Of a DNA stretch of 64,000 bases, positions 13,544 through 23,188 are shown piece by piece. Source of the stretch: an uncultured Clostridia bacterium. GTDB taxonomy: Bacteria > Bacillota > Clostridia > Oscillospirales > QAKW01. The notes below the pieces were generated by a model that saw nothing but the letters and a program-made list of their open reading frames with translations, was not told the DNA's origin and made no database searches. Numbering within the stretch: the stretch's first letter is position 1; each line of letters begins with the position of its first letter. A program made the translations under genes and the position numbers. Location of the stretch: positions 55,871 to 119,870 of the forward strand of contig CALWYZ010000006.1 in the NCBI GenBank assembly GCA_944385895.1, given 5' to 3'.

Positions 13544-15933
13544 CAGTCATCTCTTTTGACCATCGTTTCCTGGTATTCTGCCATTGTCATCAAAACCTGA
13601 CGCGGTTTTGCGCCCTCATACGGACCGATGATCCCCTTTTCTTCCATGGTGTCTATTATTCGTGCCGCCCGTGCGTATCCAAGCGAAAATTTTCGCTGCA
13701 GAACCGAGGTCGAGGCCTTTTGGCTTTCGATTACAAACTGTACCGCCTGCCAGAACACATCGTCCAGATCCTCTCCGGAATCACGGTCGGAAGCGGCAGT
13801 ATTTTCCTTGTTTGTGTAGTTTTCCATCGCCTCATTGGCGTTCTGATCATATTCGGCAGTTCCGCAGTTTCGCTTGATATATTCAACAACAGACTCGACT
13901 TCCCTGTCGCTTACAAAACAGCACTGGATACGTCGCGCCGAGTTCATTGTGCGTCCTTTAAACAGCATATCGCCTTTGCCCAAAAGTTTTTCCGCACCTG
14001 AACCGTCCAGTATAACCCGGGAGTCGATCTGAGATGTCACGGCAAACGCAATGCGCGAGGGAACATTAGCTTTTATAAGACCCGTTACAACATTTACAGA
14101 CGGACGCTGTGTAGCTATGATCAGATAGATTCCCGCCGCCCGTGCTTTCTGACACAGCCGCACTATATAGTCCTCCACTTCTTTGGCACAGACCATCATA
14201 AGATCGGCAAGCTCGTCTATGACTATAACTATCTGAGGCACGGCATCGCATTTGTCCGGGTGTTTTTTGGCGTATGCATTATATCCGTTTACGTTTCTGA
14301 CATTGACATTGAAAAACAGATTATATCTGCGCTCCATCTCATTGACCGCCCACTGCAGAGCTCCCGCAGCCTTTTTGGGGTTTGAAACTACGGGGACAAT
14401 TAGATGCGGTATTTTATTGTAGACCTCCAGCTCAACCACCTTGGGATCGATAAGTATAAGCTTTACCTCATCAGGCGTTGCCTTGTACAAAAGCGACATG
14501 AGGATCGTGTTAATACATACTGACTTTCCCGAGCCTGTCGCGCCGGCGACAAGAAGATGCGGCATATCTGAAAGATCCCCGAATACAAGGTTGCCGGAAA
14601 TATCCTTGCCCAGAGCCACGGTGAGCGGATTATCTGCGTTTATGAATTCAGGAGAGTCGAGCAGCTCTTTTATGTATACCATGCTCTTTTTTTTGTTTGG
14701 TATTTCAATTCCGACTGCAGCTTTGCCGGGTATCGGAGCCTCGATTCTGATTGCGGTAGCTGCAAGAGACAGTGCGATATCATCTGACAGAGAAGTGATC
14801 TTTGATACGCGCACTCCTTTGCTGGGCGCTATTTCATAGCGTGTGACTATCGGTCCGACTGAAGCCCCGACCATTGTTGCGTCTATACCGAAATCCCGCA
14901 GTGTTTGAATAAGCTTCTGTTCTGTCTGATCCAGCTCTGATTTGGATATTCCCGACGTTTGACGCGGTGTTTCAAGCAGTGAAGTTGGCGGAAACTGATA
15001 TCCGGATTCCGGTTCCGGCTCAGGACGCCGGGGCTCGGCTGCGGATTTTTGAGTCTTGGGCAGCTTGGTATCCGTGTCGTCAAAAACGCCGCTTTTTGAA
15101 ATATTTTGCGCAGCAAAATCGGCTGTAGTTATGTATTCATCGCGGTTGATATCGTCGTGTACAAAAAACGGTATCGGTTTGCCGTCCGACATGTCTATGT
15201 CATCTGCGTTGACAAAAATCTGATCAGGCTGCATTTCTTCCTGCTCTGTGTAATCGGTTTGTTCGTCGACAAATATATCTATTTTTTTATTTTTGTGCTT
15301 GCGTGTTTCTATTTTCGGCTTGACGGTTTCCGGCTCCTGCGGATCTTTTTGGGGCTTTTTAAATGCCGAGCATATTTTTTTCCATATCTGATAAAGCGTA
15401 ACATCAAAAAACGTGAGCGCGCATATAAGTGCCAGCGTTATAAAAATGATAGCAAATCCTATTTTAGTCAGCAGGCAAATCAGCGGATACGCGAATATAC
15501 CTCCGGCAATACCGCCCGCTCGGTTTACCATATCGGGTATTCCCTTTGTAAAAAATTCAAAGAATGAAAAACTCCCGAAATAATCGCTGCTTTCAAAAAG
15601 GTAGCATACTCCGCAAAGAGAGATGATAAGCGCAAGGCCTGTCCAAAGCCGTGTGGTCGTCGGCACGCGTCTGCTTTCTCTTGCCAGTTCTATTCCCAGC
15701 CAGAGTGTAAATCCCGGCAGCAGATATGACATATTTCCGAACGCCGAGCGCATCACAGTGCGCAGAAACGCTCCGAAACCTGCAAGAAAATTATGGTATA
15801 CCGACAGCAACAGCAGCAGCGTCAGTGCAAAGAAGATCACAGACAGCACATTGTCAAGCACTTCACGACGTATCGGTTTTTTGATAAGAGTTTCGGATTT
15901 CTTTTTTGAATTTACTGTTTTTTTGTCAGCCAT
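13543..15933 (-). CDS. FtsK/SpoIIIE-family DNA translocase
   Basis: A 796-residue membrane-anchored DNA pump that moves chromosomes through the septum at division or sporulation. The N-terminus has several hydrophobic segments (between about 30 and 200), followed by a long acidic linker (about 200-320). The motor has a Walker A GATGSGKS and Walker B IVIVIDELADLMM, and the last about 65 residues form the DNA-reading gamma winged helix (GYARAARIIDTMEEKGI). Length and layout match B. subtilis SpoIIIE/SftA-class proteins with membrane anchor. It is the first gene of the operon with the two-component system. Confidence 0.93.
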   Translation of the reverse strand: MADKKTVNSKKKSETLIKKPIRREVLDNVLSVIFFALTLLLLLSVYHNFLAGFGAFLRTVMRSAFGNMSYLLPGFTLWLGIELARESRRVPTTTRLWTGLALIISLCGVCYLFESSDYFGSFSFFEFFTKGIPDMVNRAGGIAGGIFAYPLICLLTKIGFAIIFITLALICALTFFDVTLYQIWKKICSAFKKPQKDPQEPETVKPKIETRKHKNKKIDIFVDEQTDYTEQEEMQPDQIFVNADDIDMSDGKPIPFFVHDDINRDEYITTADFAAQNISKSGVFDDTDTKLPKTQKSAAEPRRPEPEPESGYQFPPTSLLETPRQTSGISKSELDQTEQKLIQTLRDFGIDATMVGASVGPIVTRYEIAPSKGVRVSKITSLSDDIALSLAATAIRIEAPIPGKAAVGIEIPNKKKSMVYIKELLDSPEFINADNPLTVALGKDISGNLVFGDLSDMPHLLVAGATGSGKSVCINTILMSLLYKATPDEVKLILIDPKVVELEVYNKIPHLIVPVVSNPKKAAGALQWAVNEMERRYNLFFNVNVRNVNGYNAYAKKHPDKCDAVPQIVIVIDELADLMMVCAKEVEDYIVRLCQKARAAGIYLIIATQRPSVNVVTGLIKANVPSRIAFAVTSQIDSRVILDGSGAEKLLGKGDMLFKGRTMNSARRIQCCFVSDREVESVVEYIKRNCGTAEYDQNANEAMENYTNKENTAASDRDSGEDLDDVFWQAVQFVIESQKASTSVLQRKFSLGYARAARIIDTMEEKGIIGPYEGAKPRQVLMTMAEYQETMVKRDD

Positions 15934-16029
15934 TTTTCCATCCTTGTCAAACTGGTCAGAGTGGCAGCGCAGGCGGCGCCGTCAAAGTGACCGTTATTTA
16001 TATCCCCTTTTCAGCGTTATGCAAATATA

Positions 16030-16080
16030 AAAAAGCTGCGGTTTGAGCATCAAGCCGGCATAAAAGCACATAAGCCGCAG
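16030..16080 (-). terminator. Terminator downstream of uppP
   Basis: ctgcggttt (16036-16044) pairs with aagccgcag (16072-16080) with one wobble pair; on the minus strand it is followed by a run of T. It lies directly after the uppP stop codon. Confidence 0.7.
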
Positions 16081-16083
16081 TGC

Positions 16084-16920
16084 TTACAGTGCAAAGCTTA
16101 GAATTATCGCCAAAGCACCTACTGCCGTACAATAATACACAAACCATCCGAACCGGTCCTTTTTGGTGACATACTGCACGAGTTTAACAGCCAGTACTCC
16201 GAATACCGCCGCGGTCACGATTCCTATGATATAGGGAAGAATGAGGGATTTGTCTATCCCCGAGCCTATAATATCTTTTAAGTTGAGAATATTGGCACCT
16301 ATTACTGCCGGTATTCCCAAAATAAATGAAAACTCAACCGCCGTCTGGCGTGTAAAGCCCATGTTTATACCAGCAGATATCGTAGATCCGCTGCGGGATA
16401 GACCCGGCAGAGTGGCTATCATCTGGAACAACCCTATTTTGAGTGCCTGGAAAGGCGTCATATCGCGTATTTCCTTTTTGCCGGGCACGCTGTGGTCTGC
16501 AATAAAAAGCAGAGCGGCGGTGACAAGCAGCATAATCCCTACAGGCAGCAGCCCTGTCATTTTTTCCTCTATCACATCATTTACAAACATCACAAGCACA
16601 AGCGGAAGAGTCGCGATTATTACGAATATATCCATCAGCTGGTATTTGGTCGCGTTTTTAAATGAAAATTTGCCGGTAAAAATCTGTTTTAGCATTTTAA
16701 AGAAATCAACAATCATTCCGGCAATGGTTTTACGGTATACCGCTATAACAGCGATAAGCGTGCCCAAATGCAGCAGAATATCAAAGGTCATGTCTGAGGT
16801 AAGACCTTCAAGCCCGGGCAAAAACGTTTTGAAAATAACAAGATGGCCTGAGCTGGAAATAGGCAGAAACTCTGCAAGTCCCTGTATAATTCCAAGTAAA
16901 ATAGAACTAAATATTGTCAT
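16084..16920 (-). CDS. uppP: Undecaprenyl-diphosphatase
   Basis: Integral membrane phosphatase of 278 residues (BacA/UppP family) that recycles undecaprenyl pyrophosphate for peptidoglycan and other wall polymers; higher dosage confers bacitracin resistance. Signature motifs are GLAEFLPISSSGHL at residues 14-27 and GLSRSGST near 180, which form the active site, and eight or so hydrophobic helices are visible. Length matches the family. It is monocistronic, divergent from rny, with a terminator immediately behind it. The ATG at 16920 has a GGAGG site upstream. Confidence 0.95.
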   Translation of the reverse strand: MTIFSSILLGIIQGLAEFLPISSSGHLVIFKTFLPGLEGLTSDMTFDILLHLGTLIAVIAVYRKTIAGMIVDFFKMLKQIFTGKFSFKNATKYQLMDIFVIIATLPLVLVMFVNDVIEEKMTGLLPVGIMLLVTAALLFIADHSVPGKKEIRDMTPFQALKIGLFQMIATLPGLSRSGSTISAGINMGFTRQTAVEFSFILGIPAVIGANILNLKDIIGSGIDKSLILPYIIGIVTAAVFGVLAVKLVQYVTKKDRFGWFVYYCTAVGALAIILSFAL

Positions 16921-17041
16921 TTTTCCCTCCGCCGTAAAGCATATATAATAATTATATCATACATATTTTGTTTTTACTACTGTTTTTTGATAATGCATCC
17001 GAATAAAATCCGTTGATAGTAAATAAATATGCATGCAATGC

Positions 17042-17070
17042 TTGACACATTTTCGTATAAGATGTATAAT
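17042..17070 (+). promoter_or_regulatory. Promoter of rny
   Basis: TTGACA (17042-17047) and TATAAT (17065-17070) are both perfect consensus with a 17-bp spacer, about 45 bases before the rny start codon. Confidence 0.85.
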
Positions 17071-17115
17071 ATTAGAAGCTATGCTGTATTTAAATTCAGA
17101 CAAAGGGAGGATAAT

Positions 17116-18669
17116 ATGACTGCACTTACAATAGCGATTATTGCAGTCGTCTGTTCCCTTGTTACCGGATTTATTGCTTTTATATGTGGATTTTTTTACA
17201 GAAAATCCGTATCTGAAAAACAAATAGGTTCTGCAAATGAAGAAGCAAAACGAATAATCAATGAGGCGATAAAAACAGCTGACACGAAAAAGAAAGAAGC
17301 TATTCTCGAGGCAAAGGAACAGCTACATAAAGAGCGTACCGAGCAGGAGCGAGAGATCAAAGAGCGCCGTGTCGAGGTGACAAGACAGGAAAAACGACTG
17401 CAGCAGAGAGAGGAAACTCTCGATAAAAAATACGATAACCTGGACAAAAAAGAGGAACAGCTTAATGAAAAGCTGAAAAAGACAGAACAGCTCAGTGCTG
17501 AGCTTGAGGATCAGAAACGCGCGCAGATAGCAGTACTTGAGCGTATTTCGGGATATACCTCGGAGGCTGCAAAGGCGGAGCTGTTGAATAAGCTTGATCA
17601 GGAGCTGCAGCATGAATATGCGGTAAAAATAAAAGAATATGAGTCACACTATGCCGAAAACGCAGATGAAAAGGCAAGAAACTTGTTATCGCTTGCGATA
17701 CAAAAATGCGCAGCCGACCATGTCGTGGAATCTACCGTGTCGGTTGTTGCGCTGCCAAGTGATGAGATGAAAGGTCGTATAATAGGGCGTGAGGGACGCA
17801 ATATCCGCTCGCTTGAAACAATAACCGGCGTTGATCTTATAATAGACGATACGCCAGAGGCGATAACTCTTTCAAGTTTTGACCCGATCCGCCGTGAAAT
17901 TGCAAGACTTACACTTGAAAAGCTTATTTCGGACGGGCGCATACACCCTGGCCGTATAGAGGAAACGGTTGAGAAAATAAAGCGTGATCTTGAGATAACC
18001 ATTAAAAAAGAGGGCGAACGCGCAGTATTTGAGACGGGAGTGCACGGTCTGCATCCCGAGATAATCAAGCTGCTGGGCCGCCTTAAATACAGAACCAGCT
18101 ACGGACAAAACGTACTTAATCACTCAATCGAAGTTGCGCAGCTGAGCGGTATCATTGCGGCAGAAATGGGCGAGGATGTTGCGCTTGCCAAAAAAGCCGG
18201 ACTTTTGCATGATATAGGAAAGAGCGTTGACTTTGAAATGGAGGGCTCGCATATCCAGATAGGAGTCGAGCTGGCTAAAAAATATAAAGAATCAAAAGAT
18301 GTGGTACACGCCATTGAGGCTCATCACGGCGACGTGGAAACAAAAACCAATATTGCCGCGATAGTACAGGCGGCAGACGCCATTTCCGCAGCACGTCCCG
18401 GTGCGCGTCGTGAAAATCTTGAAAATTATATTAAGCGTCTTGAAAAACTTGAGGAAATCGCAAATTCCTTTGACGGCGTTGAAAAAACATATGCTATTCA
18501 GGCGGGACGTGAAATACGCATAATGGTCAATCCCGAGCAGATATCGGACGACAAGCTTGTTTTGTTGTCCCATGATATATGCCAGAAAATTGAAAATGAG
18601 CTTGAGTATCCCGGTCAGATCAAAGTGCATCTGATACGTGAGAACCGTGCTATTGATTACGCAAAATAA
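17116..18669 (+). CDS. rny: Ribonuclease Y
   Basis: Membrane-anchored endoribonuclease that initiates mRNA decay in Firmicutes. From the ATG at 17116 it has 517 residues: a single N-terminal transmembrane helix (about 5-25), a long charged coiled coil (about 35-185), a KH RNA-binding domain ([15 protein letters not shown]), and an HD domain with the HDIGK metal-binding motif followed by EAHHGD. The in-frame ATG at 17029 lies upstream of the -35 box, so it cannot be used; AAAGGGAGG precedes the chosen start. Monocistronic, with promoter and terminator visible on both sides. Confidence 0.96.
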   Translation: MTALTIAIIAVVCSLVTGFIAFICGFFYRKSVSEKQIGSANEEAKRIINEAIKTADTKKKEAILEAKEQLHKERTEQEREIKERRVEVTRQEKRLQQREETLDKKYDNLDKKEEQLNEKLKKTEQLSAELEDQKRAQIAVLERISGYTSEAAKAELLNKLDQELQHEYAVKIKEYESHYAENADEKARNLLSLAIQKCAADHVVESTVSVVALPSDEMKGRIIGREGRNIRSLETITGVDLIIDDTPEAITLSSFDPIRREIARLTLEKLISDGRIHPGRIEETVEKIKRDLEITIKKEGERAVFETGVHGLHPEIIKLLGRLKYRTSYGQNVLNHSIEVAQLSGIIAAEMGEDVALAKKAGLLHDIGKSVDFEMEGSHIQIGVELAKKYKESKDVVHAIEAHHGDVETKTNIAAIVQAADAISAARPGARRENLENYIKRLEKLEEIANSFDGVEKTYAIQAGREIRIMVNPEQISDDKLVLLSHDICQKIENELEYPGQIKVHLIRENRAIDYAK

Positions 18670-18679
18670 ATACTGTAAA

Positions 18680-18710
18680 AACCCGGCCGTTGAATACGGT
18701 CGGTTTTTAA
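18680..18710 (+). terminator. Terminator of rny
   Basis: ccggccgt (18683-18690) pairs with acggtcgg (18696-18703) over a 5-base loop, followed by ttttt. Confidence 0.85.
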
Positions 18711-18740
18711 TGTGTTTTTTGAAAAAGCTGATAGAAACTA

Positions 18741-18769
18741 TTGAAAAAAACGTAAAACAGAATTATAAT
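18741..18769 (+). promoter_or_regulatory. Promoter of MATE pump gene
   Basis: TTGAAA (18741-18746), 17 bp, TATAAT (18764-18769), about 35 bases before the start codon. Confidence 0.7.
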
Positions 18770-18803
18770 CTGTTTTTCAAGTAAGCCAAAGAAGGTGTTG
18801 AAA

Positions 18804-20144
18804 TTGTTTAAGAGCATGACTGACGGCAGTCCGACAAGGTCAATTATTGGGTTTACCCTGCCGATACTCATAGGAAATATATTTCAGCAGTTTTATAATA
18901 TGGCAGATACCATAATCGTGGGTAATACGCTGGGCTCTCAAGCTCTTGCGGGCGTCGGCTCGACAGGAACGATCTCGTTTTTGTTTTTCGGCTTGATATC
19001 CGGTATGTGCGTAGGCTTTACAGTCGTCACCGCGCAGAAGTTCGGCGCTAATGACCTTGAGGGCATGCGCAAAACAGTCGGCAGCGCCGTTATATTGTCG
19101 GCGGTCATAACCGTGGTGATGACTGCTGTGACAGTGATTGGCATGAGACCACTTCTTATCATAATGAACACCCAGGACAGTTTCTTTGATCAGGCTTATG
19201 ACTATATTATCGTAATATCCGCCGGACTTTTTGCGCAGGTTATATACAATTTGCTTGCCGCTGTGCTCAGGGCGCTTGGCAACAGCCGTGCGCCGCTGGT
19301 ATTTCTTATAATTTCCGCACTGCTCAATATTGTGCTTGATATATGGTTTATAGTAGGTATTGGCATGGGCACGGAGGGTGCGGCGTACGCGACTGTCATA
19401 TCACAGCTTGTGTCGTCGGTGCTGTGCTTTATCTATATAGTGAAAATGGTTCCGCTTTTACACCTTAAGAAGGAAGACTTCATACCTGATAGGCGTCTGA
19501 TGCTCAATCAGATCAGACTCGGCTGTCCGATGGCACTCCAGTTTTCCGTAACTGCGCTGGGAAGTATGATACTTCAGTCGGCGCTCAATCCGTTCGGGCA
19601 TCTGGCGGTTGCAGGCTATACCGCCGCGTCTAAAATAGAGCAGATAGGCACTCAGGCATATGTTGCCTGCGGGACCGCAATGGCTACATACTGCGCTCAG
19701 AATACCGGAGCAAAGCAGTATTATCGTATCCGCCGCGGATTTAGGAGCATCATGGTGATGGCGGTGATTTATACAGTGGTTATAGGTCCGGTTTTTTATC
19801 TGTTCGGCAAGTATATGACGGTTTTGTTTGTGAAAGAGGATATATCCCTTATTATGCCATATACTGATATGTACATAAAAAATTCATCCTTGTTCCTGCT
19901 TCCGCTGTCAGTAGTTATAATATTCCGCAACGGTCTTCAGGGCATCGGCTATGCACTCATGCCGTTTTTGGGCGGAGTGGCAGAGCTGGGTGCGCGCTGG
20001 GCTGTTGCAATGATAGGCGCGGCTCAGGAAAGTTATCATATAATATGCCTTGCAAGTCCGTTTGCTTGGGTTGCGGCTGCAGTACTGCTTATTGTTGTAT
20101 ACATAGTCGTTGTCAGAAATCCTAAATACCACAAACCTGCTTGA
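18804..20144 (+). CDS. MATE-family efflux transporter
   Basis: A multidrug and toxin extrusion family membrane protein of about 446 residues with twelve predicted helices in two similar halves (each begins with a GFTLPILIGNIFQQ or LGCPMALQFSVTALG type segment). It likely exports cationic compounds using an ion gradient; substrate unknown. The start is uncertain: TTG at 18804 is 8 bases after an AGAAGG site, whereas the GTG at 18795 overlaps that site. It is a single-gene unit between two terminators. A second, different MATE gene lies at the right edge of the window. Confidence 0.9.
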   Translation: MFKSMTDGSPTRSIIGFTLPILIGNIFQQFYNMADTIIVGNTLGSQALAGVGSTGTISFLFFGLISGMCVGFTVVTAQKFGANDLEGMRKTVGSAVILSAVITVVMTAVTVIGMRPLLIIMNTQDSFFDQAYDYIIVISAGLFAQVIYNLLAAVLRALGNSRAPLVFLIISALLNIVLDIWFIVGIGMGTEGAAYATVISQLVSSVLCFIYIVKMVPLLHLKKEDFIPDRRLMLNQIRLGCPMALQFSVTALGSMILQSALNPFGHLAVAGYTAASKIEQIGTQAYVACGTAMATYCAQNTGAKQYYRIRRGFRSIMVMAVIYTVVIGPVFYLFGKYMTVLFVKEDISLIMPYTDMYIKNSSLFLLPLSVVIIFRNGLQGIGYALMPFLGGVAELGARWAVAMIGAAQESYHIICLASPFAWVAAAVLLIVVYIVVVRNPKYHKPA

Positions 20145-20147
20145 ATA

Positions 20148-20178
20148 AAAAATGCGAATTATTTTCGCATTTTTTTAT
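20148..20178 (+). terminator. Terminator of MATE gene
   Basis: aaatgcgaa (20150-20158) pairs with ttcgcattt (20164-20172), followed by a T-run. Confidence 0.85.
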
Positions 20179-20229
20179 TTGTACTATACTTATCGATTCT
20201 GTGGGCAAATATGCAAAAAATAAATATTA

Positions 20230-20258
20230 TTGACTTAAATGTTTAGAGAATATATAAT
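20230..20258 (+). promoter_or_regulatory. Promoter of secreted phosphoesterase gene
   Basis: TTGACT (20230-20235), 17 bp, TATAAT (20253-20258), followed by an AAGGAG site and the ATG at 20287. Confidence 0.8.
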
Positions 20259-20286
20259 ATAGTTAATATTTGTAAGGAGTAATATC

Positions 20287-23187
20287 ATGAAAAAATATAT
20301 CTCTGTGATAACGGCTGTAATAATGTCAATAACTATGCTGTCCGGCATGGCTTTTGCACAGGACAGTATATCACTTGAGGTAGAGCCGGCGGTGTTTTTA
20401 TGCGGTGACATATATAATATAGTTTGGTCTACCGATAAAAATGCGACCGGTTATGTGGACTACACCTATCAGGGTAAGGACTACAGGGTGTATGATGAGG
20501 AAGCAGGAGTTGTGCGTACCGATGACTATATCCATACAGTATCTGTGCCGGTTGACCATCTTGACGGTGCAGGTGCATATACAGTCACCTCTGTCGCTGT
20601 AACGTCACGAACACCATACAGCGTGTCGTACGGAGCCTCCTGTTCTGCCACACGCAGTTTTATAGGCTACCACGGTCAGGAGGAAATCAATATTTGGACA
20701 CTGTCCGACCTTCATCGTACTCCTACAAACGGAATCATGTCCGCGGTGCTTTCTGCGTCTTCATATCTAAAGGGCGGCCGTCCTGATATAGTAATGCTGC
20801 TGGGTGATATCTGCAATGATATGCAGAACAAGGATTATGCGGAGATAGGAATATTCGATACTGCGGCTCAGCTTTCGGGCGGCAGCGTGCCGTGCGTGTA
20901 TACACGCGGCAATCATGAAACACGCGGCGAGTTTTCGGGATATCTTCTTCAATATCTTCCGTCGAGCACCGGAGAATTTTATTTTACCTTTGAGTACGGG
21001 CCTATGTCCTCTGTCGTTCTTGACTTCGGTGAGGATAAAATAGATACGCATCCGGAGTATTCGGGGCTTGTTGATTATAATAACTACCGCATAGAGGAAA
21101 ACGATTGGCTAAATACCATAGACAGTTATACAGGCGATCCTGTTTATCGCGTGGCATTCTGCCACGGCCCGAACATAATAAATCATTTCGGCTTTAACTG
21201 GCTGGAAAATCTATCAGACATTGGTACGGATATTATGGTTGCGGGACATTATCACAGTATTCAAATGTGGGAACCGGACGGATATAATTCACAGTACTGC
21301 ATCGACTTTCCCATAATGCTGGACGGGTCACATGTAAACAATACCGGGTTCAATATCAGCCAGCTGTTGCTCAAAAACGGACAGATCACCTGCTACGGTG
21401 TATCGGACGTCGGCGAAGAAAAATTAAACTATCAGGTGACTGCGGGGCAAAATTTGAAGCAGTACACCTCATCAGTCAATATAGCAGGTACAGTTGGCGC
21501 CTTTTCTGATTATTCGGCTGACAAGGAAACGCCGGTCCAGGTAGCTGCCGCTTATGACAAGCCTGTAGCGGAAACGGTGAGATCGGCATCGGCAGATTTC
21601 GGATTTATTACCAAGCCTACCGTGTTTGATACAGGAGACACCTATACTGTTGCGTGGGCAACTACCGAGGGGCAGAACTCCATGGGAGAAGTACATCTCA
21701 TATATGAGGGCAAAGAGATGCGCTTTACCGATTCAGAGGGCGGAACTCTTCGCTGTCTTTCTAACCTGCATGCCGTCCGCATACCCAAAAAGTACCTGGA
21801 AAACAATAAATATGAGGTTATATCCCAGCAGATATTCCGGCACGGCGCTTATAATTCGGACAAAGGCGCACTTGTTACATCGGGATATATCGAGTTTAGC
21901 GGATACAACGGCCAGAGCGATGTCGATATGCTCATGGTGTCGGATTTGAATTCCGACCGTTCCATGATATCAAAAATACGCAGTGCTGCGCAGGATTACG
22001 ATGTCGTGGTATTTGGAGGTAACATAATCACAAATGCGGCAAATGACAGTGAGGTGATAAACGGTCTGCTCTATAACTGCGGCATGCTTACAGGCGGAAA
22101 GATACCGGCGGTGTTTGTACGAGGTGAAAACGAGACTCTTGGTGAGTACGCGCCGTATCTTACCCGTATCGTGCGTAATTCAACCCGACAGTTTTATGAG
22201 TATATTCAGTATGGACCGGTTTCTGTCATGGTACTTGACACAGCGGGACTGTATCCTGACAGCTCAAGTGAGTATAACGGGCTTGCAAGCTTTGAGACCG
22301 TTCGAGAAAAACAGCAGCTGTGGCTTGAACAGCAGTCTTACGGTGACGCGCAGTATAAGGTTGCACTTGCACATGCTCCTGTCATACACAACTATCTGGG
22401 ATATAAATACAGTATGACGCTCAACACGCTCGGCACGGATGTTGCCTTATTCGGACACGGAGGCGATTCGGCTTACTATGATGCCGGTTTTCATAACCAA
22501 AACTATGTGAGCGTTGTAAACGGAACATATACGGTTGACGGGACTGTAGCAACTCTTGTCAGCTTCAGCGGCGGGGATATAACCGTCAAGACTCTTGGCG
22601 ACAATGGCTCTCAAATGCTTACAAAGACATTTGCAGCAGAAGATAACGATAACGTGGCGCAGTTTACCGATGTCTCGGATCTCAGCTGGTACTCCGACGC
22701 GGTAAGCCATGTTGCGACCCAGCTTGTTATGCGCGGTGTGTCAGAAGACACATTTGCTCCCACTCAGACTCTTACCCGCGGCATGGCTGTGACTGTGCTT
22801 GCCCGGCTTGCCGATATAAATACCGATGCGTACGGCGATCCCGATTTTGACGATGTTGAGAGCGGGTGCTATTATACCGGCGCTGTTGCCTGGGCTCAGC
22901 AGACAGGCATTACCAACGGTACTGAGCAGACTCTTTTCTCACCCGAGGAGCCTTTGACACGTCAGCAGCTGTGCGCCATGGTATACCGTATGTATAAAGA
23001 CGATATACCCTCTGCCGATGATTGTAAATTTGACGATTATGACACGGTAAGCGAATATGCAAAGCAAGCCGTAGCTTCGCTTCAACAGGCAGGAATTATA
23101 GACGGAATGGGTAATAATAAATTTGAGCCTGATACGGCAGTTACACGGGCTATGCTTGCCCAAATAATATATAAGGCGAATTTCTGA
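20287..23187 (+). CDS. Secreted tandem metallophosphoesterase with SLH anchors, second catalytic module degenerate
   Basis: A 966-residue exported protein: signal peptide (1-25, cleavage near AFA-QD), then two similar halves, each an Ig-like domain (about 27-125 and 437-540) followed by a calcineurin-like metallophosphoesterase fold, and three SLH repeats (about 793-966) for cell-surface attachment. The first enzyme module keeps the metal ligands: DLH (141-143), GD (173-174), GNH (208-210), His293 and GHYH (320-323). The second has DLN, GG, GEN and GHGG at the matching places, so it has probably lost catalysis. The substrate could be organic phosphate or a nucleotide. Likely operon head for the MBL gene 1 bp downstream. 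Confidence 0.9.
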   Translation: MKKYISVITAVIMSITMLSGMAFAQDSISLEVEPAVFLCGDIYNIVWSTDKNATGYVDYTYQGKDYRVYDEEAGVVRTDDYIHTVSVPVDHLDGAGAYTVTSVAVTSRTPYSVSYGASCSATRSFIGYHGQEEINIWTLSDLHRTPTNGIMSAVLSASSYLKGGRPDIVMLLGDICNDMQNKDYAEIGIFDTAAQLSGGSVPCVYTRGNHETRGEFSGYLLQYLPSSTGEFYFTFEYGPMSSVVLDFGEDKIDTHPEYSGLVDYNNYRIEENDWLNTIDSYTGDPVYRVAFCHGPNIINHFGFNWLENLSDIGTDIMVAGHYHSIQMWEPDGYNSQYCIDFPIMLDGSHVNNTGFNISQLLLKNGQITCYGVSDVGEEKLNYQVTAGQNLKQYTSSVNIAGTVGAFSDYSADKETPVQVAAAYDKPVAETVRSASADFGFITKPTVFDTGDTYTVAWATTEGQNSMGEVHLIYEGKEMRFTDSEGGTLRCLSNLHAVRIPKKYLENNKYEVISQQIFRHGAYNSDKGALVTSGYIEFSGYNGQSDVDMLMVSDLNSDRSMISKIRSAAQDYDVVVFGGNIITNAANDSEVINGLLYNCGMLTGGKIPAVFVRGENETLGEYAPYLTRIVRNSTRQFYEYIQYGPVSVMVLDTAGLYPDSSSEYNGLASFETVREKQQLWLEQQSYGDAQYKVALAHAPVIHNYLGYKYSMTLNTLGTDVALFGHGGDSAYYDAGFHNQNYVSVVNGTYTVDGTVATLVSFSGGDITVKTLGDNGSQMLTKTFAAEDNDNVAQFTDVSDLSWYSDAVSHVATQLVMRGVSEDTFAPTQTLTRGMAVTVLARLADINTDAYGDPDFDDVESGCYYTGAVAWAQQTGITNGTEQTLFSPEEPLTRQQLCAMVYRMYKDDIPSADDCKFDDYDTVSEYAKQAVASLQQAGIIDGMGNNKFEPDTAVTRAMLAQIIYKANF

Positions 23188-23188
23188 T

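Noticed and set aside
17029..17115. Longer N-terminus for RNase Y
   Set aside because: The upstream ATG lies before the promoter -35 box, and the extension is not like RNase Y; the ATG at 17116 has a GGGAGG site.
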